A stretch of 64,000 bases of DNA. It comes from Drosophila miranda (taxonomy: Eukaryota > Arthropoda > Insecta > Diptera > Drosophilidae). Positions 47,338-57,316 of this stretch are shown piece after piece. The stretch lies in NCBI RefSeq assembly GCF_003369915.1, contig NW_022881665.1, positions 62,001 through 126,000 on the forward strand. Direction: 5' to 3'. Position 1 is the first letter of the stretch; each line of letters begins with the position of its first letter. The notes under the pieces were generated by a model that saw only the letters and a program-made list of their open reading frames with translations, had not been told where the DNA came from and searched no databases. The position numbers were made by a program, and so were the translations under genes.

Positions 47338-50300
47338 GTTTTTTCCCGTAGTATACGTCAGGTTGCCATCTGTTGATGTTAATGTAGGTGACAATTTTGT
47401 TGTTCGCTGTGTGGGTGGCTCATCAATCTCCGTGGTGTCACTGATCACGTTGTGGGAACGTTTGATTGCCACATCTTCTGGAAAGAGCGGCGCTAGACGA
47501 GTGATAGGGCGCTTGTATACGCCAGATGCTGTCTTAACGTCAACCACTCGTACGTGGTTGTCCTGTCCAGGATATGTCTTAATGATGCGAACCATTGGCC
47601 ACTTCATTACAGGAAGGTTGTCTTCCTTAACCAAAACTAATAATCCTTCAGGTACGTTTGGTGAAGCGGTCTTCCATTTATGCCGAGCTTGCAATTCTTG
47701 GAGGTATTCTGTAGACCATTGTTTCCAGAATGAATGCTTTAGGCGCGATACCAATTCCCAGCGCTTGACCAATGTTCTTCCTTGTTGATCAGTATTGACG
47801 TCAGGAGGCGTTGTCAATGGTTCACCAATCAAGAAGTGTCCTGGGGTGAGCGCTGTTGTATCAGTGGGATCATTTGACATTGGAGTGATGGGTCGAGAAT
47901 TGAGAATTGCTTTAATTTCGATTATCACTGTGTTTAGTTCTTCAAATGTCAATGAGGCTGTGTTGGTGGTTGTTATCAACAGCTTTTTTGCTGATTTTAC
48001 CGCCGCTTCCCAGAGGCCCCAAACGATGGAGCCCTGGGAGGAATGAATTTAAAATCCACTTGTTTTTTGTTGCAATGATTCGTGATCAGAGCACTTGCCT
48101 TTGAGCTGAATATACAGTCTTCTAATTCTTTAAGCTGGTTGTTTGCACCCACAAAGTTCGTTGCATTGTCGCAATGAATAGTTTGGCACTTCCCACGTCT
48201 GCTTAAGAATCGACGCAGGGCGGCCAAGAATGCATCTGTGGTCAGGTCGCTTAACAGCTCCAGGTGTACTGCCTTTGTGGAAAAGCAGCAGAACACGGCG
48301 ATGTATGCCTTTTCCCTGGTCTTTTCCCTCGGATCTTATGGTGGATCGAGATTGGTCCACAGTAGTCGACGCCTGCATTAAGAAACGGGCGTGCTTGTGT
48401 GACTCGTTGTGCTGGGAGATTGCCCATGATCTGGTGCATCAGCTTTGGTCTAGCCTTGGTGCATCTAACACAGCTGTGGATGATGCTTCTAGCCATTGTC
48501 TTGTCATTGATAATCCAATATTGTTGTCTTGCGATTGCCCTTAATGCTTGAGCACCACAATGCATTTTCTCCTCATGTAGCTCCCGCAAGATCATTTTGA
48601 CGATTGGGTCATTGTAAGGCAGCAAAACTGGGTGTTTTGCGTTGTATGGAAGTAGAGCTTCTTCAAGTCTACCACCAACTCGGATGAGCTCATCGTCTCC
48701 TAGGAAGGGAGATAACGATATGATCGAGCTCTTTCTATCCACAGTCTTATAGCGTTGGAACTGTTTTAACTCTGCTGTAAACTCGACTTGTTGTATGGTT
48801 CGCAGGATTATAGTGCGGGCGTGGCAAGCTTACATGTTTAGCTTTTCTCTCAAGATTGCTGGGTTCAATGTTGGGTGCCTTCGTCCAGTTGTCTCGAGAT
48901 CCGTGCAGGAATAATGGTCCATATAACCACAGATTGTGATCTGCCAGTCTGCTCGCTGCGATTCCTCTCGACAGGACATCGGCTGCGTTGTTGGCCGATG
49001 ACACGTGACGCCATTGTGACTGGTTTGTTAATGCCTGGATTTTGGCTATTCGATTTGCCACAAAGGTATGGTATGTTGATGACGATGCGTTTATCCAGGA
49101 TAACACAACGGTGGAATCACTCCAACACCATCCTGAAACCGTGTTAATGTCCATGTGCAGATCCTGTCGGACTCGGTTTGTGAGCTCGGCACCGAGGACT
49201 GCAGCACAAAAGTTCTAACCGTGGTAGCGATTGTTTGGCTGTCGGCGCCACACGTGATTTCGAACAGAGCAGTCTTACTGACACTTGGTTGTTTTTGTAT
49301 GTAGCGCGTACATATACAGCTGCGCCATATGCTCGTTCTGATGCATCTACAAACGTATGGAGTTCTTGGGTAACTGGAGTTTTACCATCGTAGATATGCC
49401 GGGGAACTTGCATTTTGTTCAATGTTTGTAAGTCGTCCCGGTATTCTTTCCATTCGGTTTGGTGTTGTAATGGTAATTCGTCATCCCAATCCAGTTTGAG
49501 CTCCCAAAGTTGTTGCATGAAGATTTTTTGCCTTTACTACCACCGGTGAAAAGAGTCTAGTGGGTCAAAGATTTGGGCCAGTTCGGAACATTACCACCCG
49601 TTTGGTGATGCGTGTAGCCTGGCTTTTCTGTGTTCGTCCACACAATGTATCCTTCTTCGGCATCCAGATGAGACCAGAGTTTTCACGCTGTAGTGCTCTA
49701 GTGTCTCTCCTAGTTTTACATCGGTTACAGTATCCTCTTTGGGATTCCTTGGAGAAGTTGCTCATTGTTGGAGCACCACTTGCGCAATTTGAATCCGGAC
49801 GGTAGCAATATCTTATTTAGTTCTTGTCGAACATGAATTGCCTCTGGAATCGTGTTTGCTCCAGTTAGACAGTCGTCAACATAGAAATCGGTTTTTAATG
49901 TTGTTGATCCTACTGGTAGTCTGTCTTTGTATTGTATTGCCAAATGATCCAGACATTTCGTTGCTAGGAACGGAGCAGCTGTTGTCCCATATGTTACTGT
50001 TTTCAGGCGATAGTACCTGATCTCTTCGGATGGATTGTTTCTCCAGACTATCATCTGATGGAATTGATCCTCCGGGTTCATCCACACTTGCCGGTACATC
50101 TTTTCTATGTCCGCTGTGAATACGTACTTATGAATTCGAAATCGTAGCAGAATGGACATAAGTTCGCTCTGAACGGTGGGTCCAGCCTGCAGAATGTCGT
50201 TCAAAGATTTCCCGCTTGTTGATTTGCATGAGGCATCGAATACTACCCGAAGCTTTGTGGTGGTGCTTTCAGGTTGAGTACACAATGATGTGGAATGAAG

Positions 50301-50492
50301 TAGTGCCTTTTTGGGAACTTTTGATGCTGGCACCATCTTCATATGTCCTAGTCCTTCATACTCTTCCATGAAGTCCACATAACTCTTCCAAGTTTCTGGT
50401 GAGCTTCGCCGCTCCAACGCTAGGAATCTTTTTGTTGCGGTTTCCAACGACTCCCCCAGGGCTGAAGGGTGGCAATCAATATCGGATCCCAT
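47338..50492 (-). pseudogene. BEL 3 pol (RT, RNase H-like, integrase, DUF5641)
   Basis: Segments in order from the right: RT with FDASCKSTSGKSLNDILQAG, FTADIEKMYRQVWM (motif A) and FYVDDCLTGA (motif C, Y-V-D-D); connection/RNase H-like region; integrase zinc site (HCGAQALRA, CVRCTKARP) and core with AGVDYCGPI, IHCDNATNFVGA and a final Glu in LWEAA; then DUF5641. The RT piece 49725-50492 is open for 255 codons and the integrase piece 48251-48742 for 163. Separate frames show it cannot make one polyprotein. Confidence 0.85.
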
Positions 50493-51550
50493 GTAGATAT
50501 ATTGATGCCCAATCCCTTTAGTGATGCAAGGGATGCTATGGTTGTTATATACAACTCTTTTAATGACTTGGGATCGTCATTAATTGTTTGGTGATTGAGG
50601 AAGCGGTTCAGTACCGTGTTCGAAACATCTCTGGGATTGTTGTATGCGTCAACTAGTATTTCCCAAGCGGCTTCATAATTTTCTTCCTTTAGATCGATAT
50701 GTCGAATCAATCTTTCTGCCTCGCCGGTAACGGTGGTTTTAAGATACCACATCTTTTTCACCGTAGGCATGTTGGTCTCATGCACCATGCATGAGAACAG
50801 ATCGAAGAACTGGGTCCACTTTAATAGATCCCCATCAAACTTTGGGATGCTGATGCGTTGAAGTTGCACGTTATCCGTGTTTGGTGTGGCTGATTTTGCC
50901 AATGCTCTTTGGACCTTACTTTCCAGTGTTAGGTAGGATTCCATGTCATATCCTCCTTCCACTGGGTCCTCGTATTCCTCATGAATTGTGAAGTGGACTT
51001 CCTGCGCTTGAGTCCATAGTGATTTTATCAAATCACTTGATGTGCGTCCGTCCGCCTCTGAAAGTTGTTTCAGATTGCGTTTAACGGACTCTACTATGGC
51101 CTTTTGTCGGCGACATAGTGAAATCAGTTTGCTGTAATCCTTCGAGGACTGCTGGATCAGATCGCTTTCTTTGGGACCTACTGAAGGTTTCTCATGCTTT
51201 TCTTTAGGGACGATTTGACGTTCCCCACGAGCACTAGACGTCTGTGATAGCTTATCCATGCATTCGGTAAAAATCGTAATGTATTGCTTACATGTTGTAC
51301 GTAAGTCTTCACGGAATTTTACGTATTCATCCGTTTTGTCTGTATCGAGAAGTTTGGAGTCGTTTTTGTTAAAGCGATTCCACGCATTTTCGAGTGCTGA
51401 TATTTTGGCTTGAAAATAAGAGGCCGTTTGCTTTCGTTCTTGGGAATCTTTTTTTAAGTTCCGAATGCACCTCGATATTTCCTCACCAATCTCTTGCTGC
51501 ACATCCATTGCCATTGTAGCGGCAGCTTCTGCCTCCATATGTGTATCCAT
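50420..51550 (-). CDS. BEL 3 gag (truncated)
   Basis: 376-codon open frame, starting at ATG 51550, the most complete gag in the window. The N-terminal ~200 residues are charged and helical, probably coiled-coil. Residues ~225-345 carry the DUF1759-type retroelement gag core: SIPKFDGDLLKWTQFFDLFS, KKMWYLKTTVTGEAERLI, DAYNNPRDVSNTVLNRF. The frame ends in WGSRWKPQQKDS, which is RT sequence read in the wrong frame, so the C-terminal nucleic-acid-binding part is missing. It could still be translated; no evidence that it is. Confidence 0.75.
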   Translation of the reverse strand: MDTHMEAEAAATMAMDVQQEIGEEISRCIRNLKKDSQERKQTASYFQAKISALENAWNRFNKNDSKLLDTDKTDEYVKFREDLRTTCKQYITIFTECMDKLSQTSSARGERQIVPKEKHEKPSVGPKESDLIQQSSKDYSKLISLCRRQKAIVESVKRNLKQLSEADGRTSSDLIKSLWTQAQEVHFTIHEEYEDPVEGGYDMESYLTLESKVQRALAKSATPNTDNVQLQRISIPKFDGDLLKWTQFFDLFSCMVHETNMPTVKKMWYLKTTVTGEAERLIRHIDLKEENYEAAWEILVDAYNNPRDVSNTVLNRFLNHQTINDDPKSLKELYITTIASLASLKGLGINISTWDPILIATLQPWGSRWKPQQKDS

Positions 51551-51963
51551 TCTATCTGTTTGTACTAATTACTTCTGACCCGTTGGAGTGTTTTATTTGC
51601 TTTGCAGCTGGATACGCTCCAAATCGCAACCGTTGTCGGTCAGAAAGGTAATAGTACAGGTGATGTGTTGGATGGAGGGATTTGTGCTGTTTCCAATCTA
51701 TGGAACGCACGGAACAACAAAAATTGATTACCTTGGTGGTAATCGAATTCTATAGCTGTTTTTCTGTTGGCTGATAACCTGAATATGTCAGATTTGCCAA
51801 AGTGATACTTATTGGTAGGAGATGCTACCGTAAGTGTATGGCCTGATGCCAAATTTTTATTGAAGATGTCCTGTTGACTGCTTCAATCTGATGTCCAGAT
51901 CGAATCCTTTCACTGTAGCTTGTCTGACAGTTTGAAAGGATGACCAAGGTCGGGGTCACCAAA

Positions 51964-52402
51964 TGTTAATGTGTGTGTGTGTGTAGGAAGCTGGGTTGCA
52001 TACGGTACATAAACCGTCTACAGTTTGGTCGTCGCAACTAGAACTTGAACCAGTTGGACTGCGGAGTGGGTATCCTACGGTGCGCAAGGGAGGGTCTGAA
52101 GACACGGCGACAGCCTCTGATGATTGCGATGGAAGATGAGTGACAGGCAGTTATGGTACTGTTTCTGATACTGATTTTATTGATAAAACTGATTCTTATT
52201 TATAGGTGATAAAAGGTACAAAAGTGCTGAGTCTGTAAAATATATGTTTTGTGTATTATGGATAATTTTAGTGTCTGGTGGGCAATTGCGATATTTTGAT
52301 GGTCAGCAACTGCCCCGCTGTCTTTGCCATCTGCGGAGAGAGTGCATTGTCAGCAGAACTCACTGCAGTGGCCAGTGTGTTGTCGTGAGGTATTATATTA
52401 CA
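51964..52402 (-). repeat. BEL LTR, unit 3
   Basis: Counterpart of the unit 2 LTR, with a GT microsatellite of slightly different length near its gag-proximal edge. Confidence 0.6.
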
Positions 52403-52885
52403 TGTTAAATAGAACATTGTGTCACGGTGCCACTGTGTTATGCCGACGGGTATTATAAACTATTACTTAAGCATATTTCTGCAACTGAATAGAGAAATAG
52501 AGTGCTCTGATTTCAGAAAAGTAGTTGCGTTGACTTATCAGTCTCACAAGTATATAAAAATTCATCTACTAAAATTTATTATAGCTCGATTTATGTACAG
52601 CGCACATCACTAATTTTCATTGGCATTTAAATCGAACGGTTTCGGCGCGTTCTCCGCTTTGTGGCTATTTTTCGTGAACTGTGAATTGTGAGTGGTGTCG
52701 GTGGGCATAGGCATAGTCTGCGAGTGATCATTTGTGTCTTGGCATTTGCATTAATCTTAAATTGTTTCTTTGGGAACGCATTTAACTGGACGTGGTGTGT
52801 ACAGAGCGGATTTTGCATCAACGCGAAGGCGAGGAAGTTTTTTGTGTTTCGAGTGAACGCCAAGGCAAAGGGACATCAGAGCAAA
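52403..52885 (+). promoter_or_regulatory. Promoter and 5' leader of polo copy 4
   Basis: TATA-like box ~52549-52562. It has CTGAATAGAGAAATAGAG where units 1 and 2 have CTGAACAAAATAGAG, a variant shared only with unit 5. Confidence 0.4.
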
Positions 52886-55161
52886 ATGGCCGCAAAACCA
52901 GAGGATAAAAGCACAGATATACCGGATCGTCTCTTCGACTCCAATCAACGCAGGACGTATAAGCGTATGCGCTTCTTTGGAAAGGTAAGACTTGCCCCAG
53001 AAGTGGATCATTGTGTTCTAGGGAATCCTCATGCACATTTTAACAACTCTGCGCAGCCTCACAGCGCTGGGCATACACATATGTATGTAAGGGCATGCAA
53101 ACCAACACATACAAGCATGCGGCTTACATCTATTTTCGCCGCAGTTTCCTTTGGCACCCTTCCACTGTTTTATGCGTGTGTGTGCCTGGTAGAGTTGTCA
53201 AAGAAGTGACGGCCCAGCCACATACATGCATGCAAACGTACATTCTTTTTTTTTTGGCGCGTCGCATTCAATTTACAATTATTTAGTAAAAAATTGTGGC
53301 TATAATGAGATGTTTTGCAATTGCTTGTGTAGGGCGGCTTTGCCAAGTGCTACGAAATCATCGATGTGGAGACCGACGATGTTTTTGCCGGCAAAATCGT
53401 ATCAAAGAAGCTGATGATCAAGCACAACCAGAAGGAGAAGACCGCTCAGGAGATTACCATTCATCGTAGTCTCAATCATCCCAACATAGTGAAGTTCCAT
53501 AGCTATTTCGAGGATGTCCAGAACATTTACATTGTCCTGGAGCTTTGCAAGAAGCGGGTAAGTACGCCGGAAATTCAGCATAGCATGCGTTCTTCCGAAC
53601 TAATGGATCCCGCCTTTTTGCCACTCAGTCGATGATGGAGCTGCACAAGCGCCGGAAAAGCATCACGGAGTTCGAGTGCCGCTACTACATTTACCAGATC
53701 ATCCAAGGCGTCAAGTATCTGCACGACAACCGCATTATCCATCGCGACTTGAAGCTAGGAAACCTGTTCTTGAACGATATGCTGCACGTGAAGATTGGCG
53801 ACTTTGGCCTAGCCACTCGCATCGAATATGAGGGCGAACGCAAGAAGACTCTGTGCGGCACCCCAACCTACATTGCCCAGAAATTCTCACCAAAAAGGGG
53901 CATTCTTTCGAAGTGGACATATGGTCCATTGGCTGCGTCATGTACACTCTGTTGGTAGGCCAACCCCCGTTTGAGACCAAAACGCTGAAGGACACTTATT
54001 CAAAGATCAAGAAGTGCGAGTACAGAGTGCCAAGCTACTTGAGAAAACCTGCTGCTGATATGGTGATCTCCATGCTCCAGCCGAACCCTGAGAGCCGCCC
54101 AGCAATTGGCCAGTTGCTGAACTACGACTTCCTGAAGGGCTCGAAGGTGCCAACGTTCTTGCCAAGCTCTTGCCTAACTATGGCTCCGCGAATTGGCATC
54201 AACGACACCATTGAAGACTCCATTCATCGCAAGCCGCTGATGGAGATGAACGGCATTAGGGATGATACTCGTCTGGAGTCAACATTCCTCAATACCAACT
54301 TGCACGACGCCATCACTGCCTCGGCCCAGGTGTGCCGCCACAACGAAGACTACCGCAGCGACATTGAGAGCTTGCACCAGCAGCTCACCAATCTGATCAA
54401 CAACAAGGTTTGTAATCATTGCAGTGATTGTATCTGTTAAATAATTATTAATCATCTCGTGCTTACAGCCGCGCATACTGCAAGGCAATCTCGAGGATGA
54501 GAATACCGATCCTGCAGCACAGCCGCTCTTCTGGATATCCAAATGGGTCGACTACAGTGAAAAATACGGCTTCGGTTATCAGCTCTGTGATGAGGGCATT
54601 GGCGTTATGTTCAACGACACAACCAAATTGATTCTGCTTCCGAACCAGATCAACGTCCACTTCATAGACAAGGACGGAAAGGAGAGCTACATGACTACGA
54701 CCGATTACTGCAAGACGCTTGATAAAAAGATGAAGCTGCTTTCCTACTTCAAGCGTTACATGATCGAGCATCTCGTGAAGGCTGGAGCCAATAATGTGAA
54801 CATTGAGAGTGATCAGATATCGCGTATGCCCCATTTGCACTCCTGGTTCCGCACAACGTGTGCTGTGGTCATGCATCTTACCAACGGTTCCGTACAGGTA
54901 GCTACACAAATTTAGTAAATGCTCTCCCGACTTATAGAAATTAACCAAAACTATTCCTGATTTCAGCTTAATTTTTCGGATCACATGAAGCTCATTCTTT
55001 GTCCGCGTATGAGTGCCATTACATACATGGATCACGAGAAGAACTTCCGCACATATCGCTTCTCGACCATCGTGGAGAACGGTGTGTCCAAAGATTTATA
55101 TCAAAAGATACGCTATGCCCAAGAAAAACTTAGAAAAATGCTGGAGAAGATGTTTGTTTAA
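52886..55161 (+). pseudogene. polo: polo-like kinase Polo, copy 4 (frameshift in activation segment)
   Basis: Exons 52886-52984, 53333-53557, 53629-54407, 54469-54897, 54967-55161. Four exons equal copy 5 in length. Exon 3 is one base short: one C is lost at ~53877 in the codons for A-P-E right after the T-loop, and N188 of GTPNY is Thr. Translation stops at 53958, leaving most of the N-lobe, HRD and DFG but no C-lobe or polo box. The exon 1 to exon 2 half matches copy 2 (CCAGAGGAT, NQKEK), while exon 4 onward matches copies 1 and 5 (LEDEN, SEKY, final Val), so it appears recombinant. Confidence 0.94.
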
Positions 55162-55875
55162 TTGTTGGATGATGTTCACCATCTCCACAACCTACCAGCG
55201 GACTATCATTCTAAGGCAAAATGTTAGTTTAAGCTAAATAACGAACGCCTTAGCCAACCCAACCTAACCATTCATCTGTTCCCACGCCAATTCTTTCCCA
55301 CAACCGTAGTTTCTGTCCAAATTTGTATTTACTGTTTAACGTTTTTTTTTTTTGTTTGGTTTTGCATTCCACTTTAGTTCCCTGTTTAACGTTTATATCT
55401 GTTCAAATATTTTCGTACACGAATATCGAAAGAAATTATTAATAAATAAAAATAAATGTATACTTTTAGAAATTACAAGTAATCCTCGATCGCCCACGCA
55501 TCATTTCAACAATTCGAACATTTGTGTAGAAAAAACAGCAAACAAAACATGGATGTTAACTATTAGAACCCTGCGGTTTTGGGAGTAAACATTTCTTTTG
55601 TATTTTTACCTAAGCTAATAAAATTTGAACCACTGTAGTAATAAATACAATGCTTCTCAAATTATTCAAATTGGAAGATTTTACGTCTCAAATTGATTCT
55701 AGGAATGTCTTAGGTATTATATTTCTGTTTTCTGAGTACCGTCGGCCAAATTTCTATGGTTTCGGCTGACGCACGAATTAGGAAACTTGAAACAATTTAT
55801 CGCAGTTCAGGTGTAAGTATCGTGGTAATTTTTTTTTTGGAGGTATAGAGAAAGATCGGATATAAAAAAAAGACT
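55162..55875. other. 3' flank of polo copy 4
   Basis: Non-coding, AATAAA signals at ~55440-55455, lacks the GGTCGACTTAAA block. Ends at the truncated BEL 4. Confidence 0.6.
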
Positions 55876-56833
55876 TTAAATACAGTGTTTTTTCCCGCAG
55901 TATACGTCAGGTTGCCCATCTGTTGATGTTAATGTAGGTGACAATTTTGTTGTTTGCTGTGTGGGTGGCTCCTCAATCTCCGTGGTGTCACTGATCACGT
56001 TGTGGGAACGTTTGATTGCCACATCTTCTGGAAAGAGCGGCGCTAGACGAGTGATAGGGCGCTTGTATACGCCAGATGCTGTCTTAACGTCAACCACTCG
56101 TACGTGGTTGTCCTGTCCAGGATATGTCTTAATGATGCGACCCATTGGCCACTTCATTACAGGAAGGTTGTCTTCCTTAACCAAAACTAATAATCCTTCA
56201 GGTACGTTTGGTGAAGCGGTCTTCCATTTATGCCGAGCTTGCGATTCTTGGAGGTATTCTGTAGACCATTGTTTCCAGAATGAATGCCTTAGGCGCGATA
56301 CCAATTCCCAGCGCTTGACCAATGTTCTTCCTTGTTGATCAGTATTGACGTCAGGAGGCGTTGTCAATGGTTCACCAATCAAGAAGTGTCCTGGGGTGAG
56401 CGCTGTTGTATCAGTGGGTTGCTGGGTTGCATACGGTACATAAACCGTCTACAGTTTGGTCGTCGCAACTAGAACTTGAACCAGTTGGACTGCGGAGTGG
56501 GTATCCTACGGTGCGCAAGGGAGGGTCTGAAGACACGGCGACAGCCTCTGATGATTGCGATGGAAGATGAGTGACAGGCAGTTATGGTACTGTTTCTGAT
56601 ACTGATTTTATTGATAAAACTGATTCTTATTTATAGGTGATAAAAGGTACAAAAGTGCTGAGTCTGTAAAATATATGTTTTGTGTATTATGAATAATTTT
56701 AGTGTCTGGTGGGCAATTGCGATATTTTGATGGTCAGCAACTGCCCCGCTGTCTTTGCCATCTGCGGAGAGAGTGCATTGTCAGCAGAACTCACTGCAGT
56801 GGCCAGTGTGTTGTCGTGAGGTATTATATTACA
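55876..56833 (-). mobile_element. BEL/Pao retroelement 4, reduced to both ends
   Basis: Only the C-terminal pol part (55876-56382, 168 codons: SRLRHSFWKQWSTEYLQE, VRVVDVKTASGVYKRPITRL) and most of the LTR (~56422-56833) remain. About 4.1 kb between them is lost relative to element 3. At the junction TGGGTTGC occurs twice in tandem (56416-56430), although the two parent edges share only TGGG. This deletion makes unit 4 the shortest in the array. Confidence 0.88.
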
Positions 56834-57316
56834 TGTTAAATAGAACACTGTGTCACGGTGCCACTGTGTTATGCCGACGGGTATTATAAACTATTACTTA
56901 AGCATATTTCTGCAACTGAATAGAGAAATAGAGTGCTCTGATTTCAGAAAAGTAGTTGCGTTGACTTATCAGTCTCACAAGTATATAAAAATTCATCTAC
57001 TAAAATTTATTATAGCTCGATTTATGTACAGCGCACATCACTAATTTTCATTGGCATTTAAATCGAACGGTTTCGGCGCGTTCTCCGCTTTGTGGCTATT
57101 TTTCGTGAACTGTGAATTGTGAGTGGTGTCGGTGGGCATAGGCATAGTCTGCGAGTGATCATTTGTGTCTTGGCATTTGCATTAATCTTAAATTGTTTCT
57201 TTGGGAACGCATTTAACTGGACGTGGTGTGTACAGAGCGGATTTTGCATCAACGCGAAGGCGAGGAAGTTTTTTGTGTTTCGAGTGAACGCCAAGGCAAA
57301 GGGACATCAGAGCAAA
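56834..57316 (+). promoter_or_regulatory. Promoter and 5' leader of polo copy 5
   Basis: TATA-like GTATATAAAAATTC at ~56981-56994, about 330 bp before the ATG. The leader stays open in the polo frame for ~60 codons but has no upstream in-frame ATG; start context is AGCAAAATGG. This is the promoter of the only intact polo copy in the window. Confidence 0.45.

Larger units (their letters stand above)
47330..52402 (-). mobile_element. BEL/Pao retroelement 3 (best preserved)
   Basis: Full set of remaining parts: LTR 51964-52402, gag 50420-51550, pol ~47330-50492. It has the same gag-to-RT fusion as element 2, so the zinc knuckle and protease were already gone before amplification. Pol is broken by one-base changes at ~49525, ~49555 and ~49740, and the last codons are frameshifted (GGTTGCCATC for GGTTGCCCATC at ~47361). 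No 3' LTR; the element runs convergent to polo copy 3. Confidence 0.88.

Noticed and set aside
47248-47340. env gene after BEL pol
   Set aside because: The extra codons past the usual stop in element 3 come from a one-base deletion and encode no signal peptide or membrane segment; elements 2 and 5 end pol normally.
57119-57316. N-terminal extension of Polo through the open leader
   Set aside because: The leader is open in the polo frame in several copies, but there is no in-frame ATG before 57317 and the composition is non-coding. The conserved MAAKPEDKST start has good context.
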